DNA of 64,000 nt. It comes from Bacteroidetes bacterium GWF2_41_31 (GTDB lineage Bacteria; Bacteroidota; Bacteroidia; Bacteroidales; F082). Shown in pieces: positions 42,903 to 52,553 of the stretch. The notes under the pieces are model-generated. The model made no database searches. It was not told where the DNA came from and saw nothing but the letters and a program-made list of their open reading frames with translations. Numbering within the stretch: position 1 is the first letter of the stretch; every line of letters begins with the position of its first letter. The position numbers and the translations under genes were made by a program. The stretch covers positions 124,001 through 188,000 of the forward strand of contig MEOL01000052.1 in the NCBI GenBank assembly GCA_001769215.1, written 5' to 3'.

Positions 42903-45188
42903 CTACCCATTCCCAACCACCATCAGCTTGGCAAATCTCAACAACAGGTTTTTTTGTCCTACGGCATGAAAAAATACGGTGGCTTTCTTATTGGGCCCTT
43001 CACCTTCAATGGAAATCACCTTGCCCAGTCCAAAACTCACATGTTCCACTTCCATACCTACCTGGATATTGCCATCCGTTGGCTGGCTGGCCGATGGGGC
43101 AGAAGGTGTGTTTTCTGCCCTGTGCATGGGCTTTAAAGGACGTTTTGTAAAACTGGTATTAAACGAATCCGAAAAATTTCTTTTCACCGCCTGTTTATTT
43201 AAACCCGATTCTTTGGGTTTGTTATAAAGTTCGGCATTAATTTCCTCTAAAAAGCGACTGGGTTCGGTAAATGTAAAATTCCCCCAGCGGTAACGACTTT
43301 CGGCATGGCTAAGCGTTAAATGACTCATGGCCCTGGTGATGGCCACATAAAATAAACGCCGTTCTTCTTCAAGTTCCGAACGCGTACTGATGGACTGGAT
43401 GGATGGAAACAGGTTTTCTTCAAGCCCCACCACGATCACATGCGGGAATTCCAGTCCTTTTGAAGCATGAATGGTCATCAAAGTGACTTTGTCTTTGTCT
43501 TCATCCGAATCGGTGTCAGCATCGGTGAGCAACGCCACATCCTGCATAAATTCGCCCAGCGATTTTTTAATGGACAGGTCTCCTTCATTGGTCTCCACTG
43601 CTTTCTCGGTAAACTCCTTAATTCCGTTGAGCAATTCCTCAATATTTTCAACCCGGCTGATTCCTTCAGGGGTTTCTTCGTCCTTGTGCATCTTCACCAG
43701 GCCCGAAGTTGTTGCAATGTAACTGGCTATCTCATAAGCATCTTTAGACTTGTTCAGGGCCATGAAACTCTTGATCATGGTGATAAAATCGCTAATCTTC
43801 CGGGCAGTTCCGCTATTGAGTGCCAGCCCAAATGAATTTGGGTCCTCTGCCACCTGCCAGAGGCTGAGTCCATTCTCATCACCGGCCACCATCATTTTTT
43901 CGAGGGTTGTTTTACCGATTCCCCGTGCCGGAACGTTAATAATCCGATGAAAAGCTTCATCATCGTTGTTGTTGATTACCAATCGAAAATACGACAACAG
44001 GTCCTTTATTTCTTGTCGGTTGTAAAACGACAGGCCCCCATAGATTCGATAAGGGATGTTTTTCTTCCGCAAGCCTTCCTCTATGGATCTCGACTGGGCA
44101 TTGGTTCGGTATAAAATGGCAAACGCGTTGTTTGGCAGCTGATTGTTCATTTTCTGATCAAAAATAGCTGCAGCCACCAGGTTGCCTTCTTCGTTGTCAC
44201 TGGAAGCTTTGATTAAATCGATGCGGGTTCCGGCTCCTTTATCGGTCCAGACAGTTTTTTTTATCTGTTCCTTATTAAATGTAATCACCTGATTGGCTGC
44301 CTGTACGATGGTGTTTGTCGACCGATAGTTTTGTTCCAGTTTAAAGAGTTTGATATCGGGATAATCCTTTTTCAGGTTCAACATGTTGCTGATATTGGCT
44401 CCACGAAAGGCATAAATGCTTTGAGCATCATCGCCTACCACACAGATGTTCTCGGTGTTGGCAGCCAATCGCTTGATGATCAGATATTGTGCGTAGTTGG
44501 TGTCCTGGTACTCATCTACCATGATGTACTGGAATTTTTGCTGGTATTTGTAAAGTATTTCCGGGAAACCGGCAAACAGCAGGTAGGTGTTAAACAGCAA
44601 ATCGTCAAAATCCATGGCATCGGCTTTTTTCAGTCTGGCCTGGTATGCACGATAAATATCTTTAATCATGGGTTTCCCGGAAGCCTCGTCAACAGTTTGA
44701 ACATCGGGATTGTTGGTGTATTGGTCGGCATTCATCAGCGACGATTTTGCCATGGAGATTCTGCCGGCCACAAAGGATTGGGCATACACCTTGCTGTCGA
44801 GTTGCATATCGCTGACAATCTGTCGGATAAGTCGTTTACTGTCGGTGCTGTCGTAAATGGAATAATTGGATGGATAGCCCAGTAAATGACCATCAATGCG
44901 CAATATCTTCGAAAAAATGGAGTGAAAGGTTCCCATCCACACATTTCTGCCTTCGCCATCACCCACGAGTTTAAGCACTCTTTCCTTCATTTCGCGGGCG
45001 GCCTTGTTGGTAAAGGTCAGTGCCAGAATATTAAAGGCATCCACCCCTTTGGAGAGCAAATAGGCTATTCGGTAAGTAAGTACACGTGTTTTTCCCGATC
45101 CTGCGCCGGCGATGACCATCACTGGGCCCTCGGCCTGCACTACAGCGTCATATTGTTCTTTATTGAGTTGATCTAAAAAGTTGCTCAC
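42903..45188 (-). CDS. pcrA: UvrD/PcrA-type superfamily 1 DNA helicase
   Basis: This 3'-5' helicase acts in repair and clearing of DNA-bound proteins. The 761 residues include the Q-like motif LDQLNKEQYDAV, Walker A VIAGAGSGKTRVLTYR, motif Ia LTFTNKAAREMKER, motif II DEYQDTNYAQY, motif III VVGDDAQSIYAFRGA and motif VI YVAITRAMSHLTLSHA. The C-terminal Tudor-like domain runs GMEVEHVSFGLGKVISIEG to the end. I start at GTG 45188 (VSNFLDQLNKEQ), because a longer ATG version (45224) would place its first codons on top of the promoter box at 45214-45207. Two decayed copies of the 3' end lie downstream. Confidence 0.94.
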   Translation of the reverse strand: MSNFLDQLNKEQYDAVVQAEGPVMVIAGAGSGKTRVLTYRIAYLLSKGVDAFNILALTFTNKAAREMKERVLKLVGDGEGRNVWMGTFHSIFSKILRIDGHLLGYPSNYSIYDSTDSKRLIRQIVSDMQLDSKVYAQSFVAGRISMAKSSLMNADQYTNNPDVQTVDEASGKPMIKDIYRAYQARLKKADAMDFDDLLFNTYLLFAGFPEILYKYQQKFQYIMVDEYQDTNYAQYLIIKRLAANTENICVVGDDAQSIYAFRGANISNMLNLKKDYPDIKLFKLEQNYRSTNTIVQAANQVITFNKEQIKKTVWTDKGAGTRIDLIKASSDNEEGNLVAAAIFDQKMNNQLPNNAFAILYRTNAQSRSIEEGLRKKNIPYRIYGGLSFYNRQEIKDLLSYFRLVINNNDDEAFHRIINVPARGIGKTTLEKMMVAGDENGLSLWQVAEDPNSFGLALNSGTARKISDFITMIKSFMALNKSKDAYEIASYIATTSGLVKMHKDEETPEGISRVENIEELLNGIKEFTEKAVETNEGDLSIKKSLGEFMQDVALLTDADTDSDEDKDKVTLMTIHASKGLEFPHVIVVGLEENLFPSIQSISTRSELEEERRLFYVAITRAMSHLTLSHAESRYRWGNFTFTEPSRFLEEINAELYNKPKESGLNKQAVKRNFSDSFNTSFTKRPLKPMHRAENTPSAPSASQPTDGNIQVGMEVEHVSFGLGKVISIEGEGPNKKATVFFHAVGQKNLLLRFAKLMVVGNG

Positions 45189-45206
45189 AGTTTTTTCTTT
45201 TCGATG

Positions 45207-45214
45207 CAAAAGTA
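45207..45214 (-). promoter_or_regulatory. -7 box of pcrA
   Basis: On the minus strand TACTTTTG followed by C is an exact match. It lies within the longer in-frame reading of pcrA, so transcription would start after that ATG and the GTG at 45188 is the likely start. Confidence 0.6.
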
Positions 45215-45266
45215 CATGTTTCATATGAGGGATTGGCGAGGATAACTAACTCAGGTTAAAATTCGC

Positions 45267-45274
45267 TACTTTTG
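45267..45274 (+). promoter_or_regulatory. -7 box of the GT39-like gene
   Basis: TACTTTTG matches the consensus. It ends 14 bases before the ATG at 45289, giving a very short leader, and is divergent from the pcrA promoter. Confidence 0.5.
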
Positions 45275-45288
45275 ATGCCTTCAAATCT

Positions 45289-47223
45289 ATGGTGTACAAG
45301 GAAAATAGAATTACAATATTTTTACTGCTGATTCTTTCGACAGCGGCCATTTTGCGCTTTTGGGCTTTTCCTGACATTCCTTTTATGCACGATGAGCTCA
45401 GCGCCATGAGCAGGTTGCAGTTTCAGAGCTTTTCGGATATGATCAGGTATGGCGTGGTTTTAAACGATACCCATCCTGCCGGAATTCAGGTATTTTTATA
45501 CTATTGGGTACAATTGGGCGGTGAATCTGAATGGTGGGTAAAACTTCCTTTTTTGCTCAGTGGAGTAGCCTCCGTTTACCTGATATTCCTGATTGGGCGG
45601 ATCTGGTTTGACGAAATCACCGGGTTGCTTACGGCTTCCTATGTGGCTACGCTTCAGTTTTTTATTATGTACAGCCAGATTGCCCGGCCCTATTCAAGCG
45701 GTTTGTTTCTAACCCTGTTGATGGTGTATTTCTGGAGTAAGTATTTTTTCGGGCAACCCAAAAACCGCTACCTTATATTATATGTGTTGTTTAGTGCCAT
45801 GTCGGCCTACAACCATCATTTTAGTTTGTTGTTTGCCGGTTTGGTCGGAATTTCAGGTTTGTTGTTTGTCAAAAAGAATCAATTATTAAAATATTTCCTG
45901 GCAGGACTGGGTATTTTCGTCCTTTACATTCCTCATCTGTCAGTTTTCTTTCATCAGCTCGAACAAGGTGGTATCGGTGGAGTAGGAGGATGGTTGTCGG
46001 CACCAACACCTGAATTTATCTCCAATTTTTTTAGTTGGGTAATGCATTTTTCATGGGTTGCAGCAGGATTGTTGCTGGTAGTGGTTTTCTTTATTTTGCT
46101 GAAATCAGGCAAAATGAACCCGGTAGCACTTCCATGGCATAAACGCACTTTGTCGTTGTTCTGGTTTGTTGTCCCGTTCGCCAGTGGGTATTTCTATTCC
46201 ACACTGGTGAACCCAATCCTGCAATTTTCGTTGTTGATTTTTACCACTCCATATTTAATACTGTTTGTTTTTAGCTGGCATAAAACCTTAAAAACAAAGC
46301 AATTGGCCGTTGTCCTCCTGTTGGTTATTTCGGTCAACAGCCTGACGTTGATTTTTGGTCGTCATTACTACAGGGACTTCTATTCGCAACCTTATGAGGA
46401 TTTGTTCAAAACGGCCCTGGTGGATCAGGGCAACCGGGATGTGTTTATCATCGACGATTGCATCCCATACATTCATGGGTACTATTTTAGGAAGTTTGGC
46501 AAGGAGTTGCCTTATTATACCAAGCGAAACCGGGAATTTTACTGGGATGATTTTAATAAAATGCTCAGTAGAATTAAGCAACCGTTTGTGGTGGTGGAGG
46601 CGCTCACGGGGGAGGAACTACAGCTGGTGCGTTCCTATTTTCCATATGAGTTGGAATACCGGCACGGATTTACGCATGAAATATATGTATTAAGCAAAGA
46701 TCCGGCTGACCGGGATTCGGCAAATTCAAAAACACTGGTGTTGTTCAATCAGGACACCCTTATTGGAACTTTACGAATAAAACCGGAATTGGTGGTATTC
46801 GATTCAGTTTTACAACGCAAACAACTGATAATGACTGCTGATCAGGAATGGGGTTTTTCTACATCTTTTGTTTTAGACAGCATTTCCAAAAGTGGGTATG
46901 TTATAATGGAAGCCAGTTTGGGAGTTACACCATTGGATAGTTTGGGTTCCGCCTTGCTTACCGGATATGTTACACGAGGGGAAAAAGTGATTTACTGGTC
47001 GGCATCTCCATTTCGGCGGTTTGAGTTTGATAAACATCGACCAACCACCGTTTTCTTGACCATTGATATACAAAGTGCCCTGCACAACCACCTCAACACG
47101 GACGATGTGAAGATTCATTTTAAAATCTGGAATAACAAAAAGCAAGGGAGCTATATTATTGATTGGATGAAGATTAACCTTCATAAAGGCAATCCGGAAA
47201 GATATAGTTTATATTACAGGTAA
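45289..47223 (+). CDS. GT39-like (ArnT/PMT-type) membrane glycosyltransferase
   Basis: The 644-residue protein has an N-terminal helix followed by a first periplasmic loop with HDELSA and NDTHPAG, the acidic and D-x-HP elements of GT-C enzymes that use polyprenyl-phosphate sugars. About ten hydrophobic segments span 10-365. The C-terminal half (about 370-644) is soluble and probably periplasmic, with no family I recognise. Members glycosylate proteins, lipid A or other envelope molecules; donor and acceptor cannot be predicted. It is monocistronic and divergent from pcrA. Confidence 0.78.
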   Translation: MVYKENRITIFLLLILSTAAILRFWAFPDIPFMHDELSAMSRLQFQSFSDMIRYGVVLNDTHPAGIQVFLYYWVQLGGESEWWVKLPFLLSGVASVYLIFLIGRIWFDEITGLLTASYVATLQFFIMYSQIARPYSSGLFLTLLMVYFWSKYFFGQPKNRYLILYVLFSAMSAYNHHFSLLFAGLVGISGLLFVKKNQLLKYFLAGLGIFVLYIPHLSVFFHQLEQGGIGGVGGWLSAPTPEFISNFFSWVMHFSWVAAGLLLVVVFFILLKSGKMNPVALPWHKRTLSLFWFVVPFASGYFYSTLVNPILQFSLLIFTTPYLILFVFSWHKTLKTKQLAVVLLLVISVNSLTLIFGRHYYRDFYSQPYEDLFKTALVDQGNRDVFIIDDCIPYIHGYYFRKFGKELPYYTKRNREFYWDDFNKMLSRIKQPFVVVEALTGEELQLVRSYFPYELEYRHGFTHEIYVLSKDPADRDSANSKTLVLFNQDTLIGTLRIKPELVVFDSVLQRKQLIMTADQEWGFSTSFVLDSISKSGYVIMEASLGVTPLDSLGSALLTGYVTRGEKVIYWSASPFRRFEFDKHRPTTVFLTIDIQSALHNHLNTDDVKIHFKIWNNKKQGSYIIDWMKINLHKGNPERYSLYYR

Positions 47224-47340
47224 ACTGATAAAACCGCACTGTTATTATAATTTTTAGTCAGTATTATCAAAATAAGCACCTGAAATCCAATAAAATAAGT
47301 AGGTATTTAATTATTTATTAAAAATAGTTTGTTGAAAAAG

Positions 47341-47370
47341 TTGCAAAGAATAAAAATACGATTACCTTTG
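47341..47370 (+). promoter_or_regulatory. Promoter P1 of the str operon
   Basis: TTG at 47341-47343 and TACCTTTG at 47363-47370 are 19 bases apart, followed by C. The predicted start near 47375 gives a leader of about 260 nt before rpsL. The 411-bp gap from 47224 contains only this promoter, the structured leader and P2. Confidence 0.7.
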
Positions 47371-47376
47371 CAGCCC

Positions 47377-47494
47377 GTTTCAGATATGAGAAAAAAGTAA
47401 CTGAAACAGATATAGTTAAAGGAACCTGACAAGGTAAAACGATATAGGTTTCCGGCGCAACCAACACTTGATGTTAAATAATTACAGTGTTGCG
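47377..47494 (+). promoter_or_regulatory. Structured leader RNA upstream of rpsL (three hairpins)
   Basis: Three stem-loops follow P1. GTTTCAG (47377-47383) pairs with CTGAAAC (47401-47407). GGAACCT (47421-47427) pairs with AGGTTTCC (47446-47453) with one bulge. CGC plus AACACT (47456-47468, 4-nt bulge) pairs with AGTGTTGCG (47486-47494). A ribosomal-protein autoregulatory leader is plausible for the str operon, but I cannot name the ligand or an Rfam family. Confidence 0.5.
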
Positions 47495-47580
47495 TAGTTT
47501 TAAAGCCCGCTGGTATATCCCCCCTTGTCAACTTTCTGAAAATTATTAAAATAAATCGAGGTTTGTATAAAATGATTTTA

Positions 47581-47588
47581 TACTTTTG
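47581..47588 (+). promoter_or_regulatory. -7 box P2 of the str operon, inside a palindrome
   Basis: TACTTTTG followed by CACC matches the consensus. It overlaps the right half of a perfect palindrome, GTATAAAAT-G-ATTTTATAC at 47565-47583, which could be an operator or a terminator-like hairpin for P1 transcripts. Confidence 0.55.
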
Positions 47589-47634
47589 CACCTCCAAAAT
47601 TTTGAGGACTTAAGTTTAATAATTAAACGTTAAT

Positions 47635-48012
47635 ATGCCGACAATACAACAGTTAGTTAGAAAAGGACGAGAGAAACTTATTGATAAAAGTAAGTCACCT
47701 GCTCTGGATTCATGTCCCCAACGCCGTGGAGTTTGTGTGAGAGTTTACACAACCACGCCAAAAAAACCTAACTCAGCTATGCGTAAAGTAGCCAGGGTCA
47801 GGCTCACCAATGGAAAAGAGGTGAATGCCTATATTCCGGGTGAAGGACATAACCTGCAGGAACACTCCATCGTCATGATTAGAGGCGGTCGTGTGAAGGA
47901 TCTTCCAGGTGTTCGTTACCATATCATCCGTGGAGCTTTAGATACTTCGGGTGTAGATGGCCGCACACAACGCCGATCGAAATATGGTACAAAACGTCCA
48001 AAAAAGAAATAA
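47635..48012 (+). CDS. rpsL: 30S ribosomal protein S12
   Basis: The 125-residue S12 sits at the decoding centre. It starts [15 protein letters not shown] and contains [18 protein letters not shown], with lysines where streptomycin-sensitive proteins have them, and [14 protein letters not shown] with its usual beta-methylthiolated aspartate position. It is the first gene of the str operon (S12-S7-EF-G), which continues here directly into the S10 operon. Confidence 0.98.
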   Translation: MPTIQQLVRKGREKLIDKSKSPALDSCPQRRGVCVRVYTTTPKKPNSAMRKVARVRLTNGKEVNAYIPGEGHNLQEHSIVMIRGGRVKDLPGVRYHIIRGALDTSGVDGRTQRRSKYGTKRPKKK

Positions 48013-48041
48013 TAGTATAACAGTTTTATAAGCTTGATCAC

Positions 48042-48509
48042 ATGAGGAAAGCAAAACCAAAAATACGAATCACCCTTCCCGATCCTAAATTCGGTGATGA
48101 GCTGGTTACAAAATTTGTGAACAACATGATGTATGCCGGTAAGAAAAGTACTGCTTACCGCATATTTTATGAGGCAATGGAAATTGTTGCCGAACGTTCA
48201 AAAGAAAATCCCGTTGATGTTTGGAAAAAGGGCCTTGCCAACGTTACTCCTGCTGTTGAGGTACGGAGCCGCCGTATTGGTGGTGCTACTTTCCAGATTC
48301 CTTCAGAAATCCGCGCAAGTCGTAAAATGTCAATAGGAATGAAAAACCTGATCAGCTTCTCCCGTAAACGTCATGAAAAGACCATGGGACAGAAACTGGC
48401 CGGCGAAATATTAGCTGCTTATAAGGAAGAAGGATCTGCCTTTAAAAGAAAAGAAGATACACACCGCATGGCAGAAGCCAATAAAGCATTCTCACATTTT
48501 CGGTTTTAA
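48042..48509 (+). CDS. rpsG: 30S ribosomal protein S7
   Basis: S7 nucleates assembly of the small-subunit head. The 155 residues show [18 protein letters not shown] at the start, the long [21 protein letters not shown] helix and the conserved [16 protein letters not shown] strand pair. It lies 29 bases after rpsL and 32 before fusA. Confidence 0.98.
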   Translation: MRKAKPKIRITLPDPKFGDELVTKFVNNMMYAGKKSTAYRIFYEAMEIVAERSKENPVDVWKKGLANVTPAVEVRSRRIGGATFQIPSEIRASRKMSIGMKNLISFSRKRHEKTMGQKLAGEILAAYKEEGSAFKRKEDTHRMAEANKAFSHFRF

Positions 48510-48541
48510 TTAAAACCAACTAAAAAAAGCTACGCAAACTA

Positions 48542-50656
48542 ATGGCAGTGCAAGATTCAAATAGCAAATTAAGATTCACCCGGAACATTGGGATTATGGC
48601 TCACATCGACGCCGGTAAGACTACTACCACCGAGCGTATTCTGTTTTATACAGGCCGTAATTACAAAATGGGTGAAGTACACGAAGGGGGCGCCACGATG
48701 GACTGGATGGTTCAGGAACAAGAACGTGGTATTACCATTACTTCTGCCGCAACTACAGTATACTGGGAATTATTTAATAAAAAACATAAAATCAATATTA
48801 TCGACACCCCCGGACACGTTGACTTTACCGTGGAGGTAGAGCGCTCATTACGCGTTTTGGATGGTGCTGTCGCCCTGTTTTGTGCCGTTGGTGGTGTGGA
48901 GCCCCAATCGGAAACAGTTTGGAGACAAGCCGATAAATATAAAGTACCTCGCATCAGTTTTGTAAATAAAATGGATCGCGCAGGTGCCGACTTTTTTACA
49001 GTGGTAGAACAGATAAAAACCAGATTAGGAGCCAATGCAATCCCAATTCAGGTGCCTATTGGTGCCGAAGAAGATTTCGTTGGCGTTGTCGATTTGGTAA
49101 AAGACAAAGCTTTTATATGGGAAGAAGGAAACAACGGTACTAAAATCGTTGAAATCCCAATTCCTGCTGACATGGAGCAAATCGTTTACGATTACCGCAT
49201 GCGCCTCATCGAAGGGGTGGCTGAAGAAAGTGATGAACTTCTTGCAAAATTTCTCGACGATCCTCATTCAATTACCGAAGAGGAAATGATTGCTTCCATT
49301 CGCAACGCTACCCTTGAAATGCGTATTACACCCGTTATGTGTGGATCCGCCTTTAAAAATAAAGGAGTACAGATGTTGTTGAATGCCATCATCGAATTCT
49401 TGCCCAGTCCACTGGATGTAGAACCTGTTGTGGGCATTAACCCCTTTACAGATAAAGAAGAAATTCGCCAACCCGATCCCAACGAAAAGTTTTCGGCTTT
49501 GGCATTTAAAATTGCTACCGATCCTTTTGTGGGTCGTTTGTGCTTTTTCCGGGTCTATTCAGGAACCCTGCATGCAGGTTCCTATGTTTACAATGTAAAT
49601 ACAGGTAAAAAGGAGCGCATCAGCCGCATTATGCAGATGTTCGCCAACAAGCAAGAACCCATGGATAAAATTGAAGCCGGGGATATTGGAGCTGCTGTTG
49701 GATTTAAAACCATCCATACCGGCGACACGCTTACCGATGAAAAATGGCCTCTGATTCTTGAATCCATGACCTTCCCAAAACCAGTTATCAGCATCGCTAT
49801 CGAGCCTAAAACGGCCAAAGAGATGGATAAAATGGGAATGGCTCTTGGTAAATTGACTGAAGAAGATCCTACTTTTATTGTCAATACAGATATCGACTCA
49901 GGTCAGACCATTATTTCAGGTATGGGTGAACTGCATTTAGAAATTTTGATTGACAGGCTTCGCCGTGAATTTAACGTTGATTGCAATGTGGGTAACCCAC
50001 AGGTTTCTTACAAAGAGGCTATTACGGGTTCTGCCACACATAAAGAAGTATATAAGAAACAAACCGGTGGACGTGGTAAATTTGCTGATATTCAATTTGA
50101 ATTAAGCCCTGCCGATGAAGGTGTTGAAGGCCTTCAGTTTATTGATGACGTAAAAGGAGGTCACATTCCTAAAGAATTTATACCCCCCATTAAAAAAGGA
50201 TTTGAAGTGGCCATGCAAAATGGTGTATTGGCCGGATTTGCGGTTGAAAGCATGAAAGTTCGTCTGCTTGATGGATCGTTCCACCCCGTAGATTCTGATC
50301 AACTTGCTTTTGAAATGGCTGCAAAACTAGGATTTAAGGCGGCTGCCAGAAAAGCCAAGTGTGTGCTTCTTGAACCGATCATGAAAGTTGAAGTAGTAAC
50401 CCCCGATGCTTACCTTGGTGACGTTACCGGAGATTTAAATAAACGCCGTGCCATGGTGGAAGATGTTGCTGCTAAAATCAACTTTCAGATAATTAAAGCC
50501 AAAGTGCCTTTGTCAGAGATGTTTGGTTATGTAACTACGCTTAGAACCTTGTCGTCAGGAAGAGCCACCTCTACCATGGAGTTCGACAGTTTTAAGCAGG
50601 CACCTGAGTATGTTTCTGAAGAGGTGATCAAAAAAGTTAAAGGAATAATTAGCTAA
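48542..50656 (+). CDS. fusA: Elongation factor G
   Basis: EF-G is the translocation GTPase. The 704 residues contain the G1 motif [16 protein letters not shown]2/G3 elements [11 protein letters not shown] and [16 protein letters not shown]4 [10 protein letters not shown] and later [11 protein letters not shown] in domain III. Domains IV and V are complete, so the length is normal. Its position in the str operon marks it as the canonical EF-G rather than the recycling-type or GTPase-deficient paralogs known in Bacteroidota. There is no EF-Tu gene behind it, unlike in E. coli. Confidence 0.97.
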   Translation: MAVQDSNSKLRFTRNIGIMAHIDAGKTTTTERILFYTGRNYKMGEVHEGGATMDWMVQEQERGITITSAATTVYWELFNKKHKINIIDTPGHVDFTVEVERSLRVLDGAVALFCAVGGVEPQSETVWRQADKYKVPRISFVNKMDRAGADFFTVVEQIKTRLGANAIPIQVPIGAEEDFVGVVDLVKDKAFIWEEGNNGTKIVEIPIPADMEQIVYDYRMRLIEGVAEESDELLAKFLDDPHSITEEEMIASIRNATLEMRITPVMCGSAFKNKGVQMLLNAIIEFLPSPLDVEPVVGINPFTDKEEIRQPDPNEKFSALAFKIATDPFVGRLCFFRVYSGTLHAGSYVYNVNTGKKERISRIMQMFANKQEPMDKIEAGDIGAAVGFKTIHTGDTLTDEKWPLILESMTFPKPVISIAIEPKTAKEMDKMGMALGKLTEEDPTFIVNTDIDSGQTIISGMGELHLEILIDRLRREFNVDCNVGNPQVSYKEAITGSATHKEVYKKQTGGRGKFADIQFELSPADEGVEGLQFIDDVKGGHIPKEFIPPIKKGFEVAMQNGVLAGFAVESMKVRLLDGSFHPVDSDQLAFEMAAKLGFKAAARKAKCVLLEPIMKVEVVTPDAYLGDVTGDLNKRRAMVEDVAAKINFQIIKAKVPLSEMFGYVTTLRTLSSGRATSTMEFDSFKQAPEYVSEEVIKKVKGIIS

Positions 50657-50667
50657 AACTATAAAAA

Positions 50668-50973
50668 GTGAGCCAGAGAATTAGAATAAAACTGAAATCG
50701 TACGATCACAACTTAGTTGATAAATCAGCTGAGAAGATCGTAAAAGCGGTAAAATCAACCGGTGCTGTTGTCAGTGGGCCGATACCGTTACCAACACATA
50801 AAAAGGTATTCACTGTTAACCGTTCCACCTTTGTTAACAAAAAGTCAAGGGAACAGTTTGAGCTGGCTACTTTTAAAAGATTGATGGATGTATATAACTC
50901 CTCATCAAAAACCATCGACTCCCTGATGAAACTGGAATTGCCCAGTGGAGTGGAAGTTGAAATCAAAGTATAA
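50668..50973 (+). CDS. rpsJ: 30S ribosomal protein S10
   Basis: The 101-residue S10 starts at GTG 50668 with [20 protein letters not shown], the family's invariant opening. It also has [21 protein letters not shown]. Besides its ribosomal place it is the NusB partner in antitermination. It is 11 bases from fusA, so the str and S10 operons are fused into one transcript. Confidence 0.97.
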   Translation: MSQRIRIKLKSYDHNLVDKSAEKIVKAVKSTGAVVSGPIPLPTHKKVFTVNRSTFVNKKSREQFELATFKRLMDVYNSSSKTIDSLMKLELPSGVEVEIKV

Positions 50974-51000
50974 CGATTAACGGTTTAAAGAATTGTAACA

Positions 51001-51624
51001 ATGTCAGGATTATTAGGTAAGAAAATAGGGATGACCTCCATCTACGACGCGAATGGGAAAAATATTCCATGTACCGTTATTGAAGCTGGTCCATGTGTTG
51101 TGACTCAGGTACGCAGCAAGGCCGTAGACGGCTACGATGCTATTCAACTGGCTTTTGACGATAAGAAAGAAAAACATACCCCCAAACCCATGCAGGGACA
51201 TTTTGCTAAGGCCAATACAACACCTAAGCGCTTTGTAGCTGAATTTACGCGTTTTGAAGATCCCAAAAAGTTTGGTGATGTATTAACCGTGGATGTTTTT
51301 AAAGAAGGCGAATTTATTGATGTGGTAGGCAAATCCAAAGGTAAAGGATTTCAGGGAGTAGTTAAACGTCATGGTTTTTCCGGAGTTAACGATGCTACGC
51401 ACGGTCAGCACAACCGCCTTCGGGCTCCCGGATCAATTGGTGCTTCATCATGGCCTTCCAGGGTATTCAAAGGAATGCGAATGGCCGGTCGTATGGGTGG
51501 TGCCAGGACAAAATTGATCAATTTGCAGGTGATGCAGATTATTCCTGAAAAGAATTTAGTTGTAGTAAAAGGAGCGGTACCCGGTCCGAATAATTCATAT
51601 GTAAAATTAGAAAGATGGAGTTAG
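51001..51624 (+). CDS. rplC: 50S ribosomal protein L3
   Basis: The 207-residue L3 reaches into the peptidyl transferase centre. It shows the [16 protein letters not shown] start, [16 protein letters not shown] and the loop [22 protein letters not shown] with the conserved Gly-rich tip. The last ten bases overlap the rplD start. Confidence 0.97.
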   Translation: MSGLLGKKIGMTSIYDANGKNIPCTVIEAGPCVVTQVRSKAVDGYDAIQLAFDDKKEKHTPKPMQGHFAKANTTPKRFVAEFTRFEDPKKFGDVLTVDVFKEGEFIDVVGKSKGKGFQGVVKRHGFSGVNDATHGQHNRLRAPGSIGASSWPSRVFKGMRMAGRMGGARTKLINLQVMQIIPEKNLVVVKGAVPGPNNSYVKLERWS

Positions 51625-52247
51625 TTGTTCATAAGATCAGCGGAGAGGCTACAGACAGAAAAGTTATTCTGGATGATTCCATCTTTGGAATAGTGCCCAG
51701 CGACCACGCCATTTATCTTGATACTAAACAGTATTTAGCTAATCAGCGGCAGGGAACTCACGATTCCAAGGAGAAAAGTGACTTAACGGGAAGTACCCGC
51801 AAAATCAAACGCCAGAAGGGTACAGGGACCGCACGTGCAGGTAGCATTAAAAGCCCTATTTTTAAAGGAGGAGCCCGCGTTTTTGGCCCTCACCCACGAT
51901 ACTACGGGTTTAAGTTGAACAAGAAAGTAAAGCGTTTGGCACGGAAATCTGCGCTTACTTATATGGCATTAGACAATAACATTCTGGTTTTAGAGGACTT
52001 TAATTTGGAAACCTCCAAAACCAAGGATTTCAGAAAAATACTAAATAATTTAGGTGTAGATAATAAACGTACCCTGATGATTATTGATAAAACTGACGAA
52101 AACATTTATTTGTCAGCACGCAATATCCAGAAGACTAAAGTTATTCGTGCCGAAGGGATCAATACCTATGAAGTACTGTATGCCAACAAGATTATTTTAG
52201 TGGAAAGTGCAGTAAAAACCATCGTTGAAGTATTCGCGAACAAATAA
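51615..52247 (+). CDS. rplD: 50S ribosomal protein L4
   Basis: The 210-residue L4 lines the exit tunnel with its basic loop, here [17 protein letters not shown] followed by [13 protein letters not shown]. In E. coli L4 also represses the S10 operon; nothing visible shows that here. It overlaps rplC by ten bases, implying coupled translation. Confidence 0.97.
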   Translation: MELVVHKISGEATDRKVILDDSIFGIVPSDHAIYLDTKQYLANQRQGTHDSKEKSDLTGSTRKIKRQKGTGTARAGSIKSPIFKGGARVFGPHPRYYGFKLNKKVKRLARKSALTYMALDNNILVLEDFNLETSKTKDFRKILNNLGVDNKRTLMIIDKTDENIYLSARNIQKTKVIRAEGINTYEVLYANKIILVESAVKTIVEVFANK

Positions 52248-52257
52248 ATTTAAAGAG

Positions 52258-52548
52258 ATGGGCGTAATATTTAAACCGGTAATTACAGAAAAAATGACTG
52301 CCAAGGGCGAAAAGCTCAATCAGTTTGGATTTCTTGTCCAGCCAAAGGCCAACAAGTTACAAATTCAAAGTGAAGTGGAAACCCTCTACGGTGTTCAAGT
52401 AGTTTCTGTAAACACCATGAATTACTCAGGAAAAAGGAAATCACGCAATACTAAATCAGGCGTTATCTCCGGTAAGACAAAAGCCTTTAAAAAAGCTATC
52501 ATCACTTTAGCTAAAGGAGAAACAATTGATTTTTTTAGCAACATTTAG
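52258..52548 (+). CDS. rplW: 50S ribosomal protein L23
   Basis: L23 is the docking site for trigger factor and SRP at the tunnel exit. I start at ATG 52258 ([14 protein letters not shown]), giving 96 residues; a longer frame running back into rplD has no support. The family core [20 protein letters not shown] and [14 protein letters not shown] are present. Confidence 0.96.
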   Translation: MGVIFKPVITEKMTAKGEKLNQFGFLVQPKANKLQIQSEVETLYGVQVVSVNTMNYSGKRKSRNTKSGVISGKTKAFKKAIITLAKGETIDFFSNI

Positions 52549-52553
52549 AAGTA

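Noticed and set aside
45189-45224. Longer pcrA start at ATG 45224
   Set aside because: The extra codons overlap an exact -7 box, and helicase homology begins right at the GTG 45188 start.
47377-47520. The rpsL leader as a possible tRNA or known small RNA
   Set aside because: The hairpins do not form a cloverleaf, and no TTCGA-type T-loop or CCA end is present.
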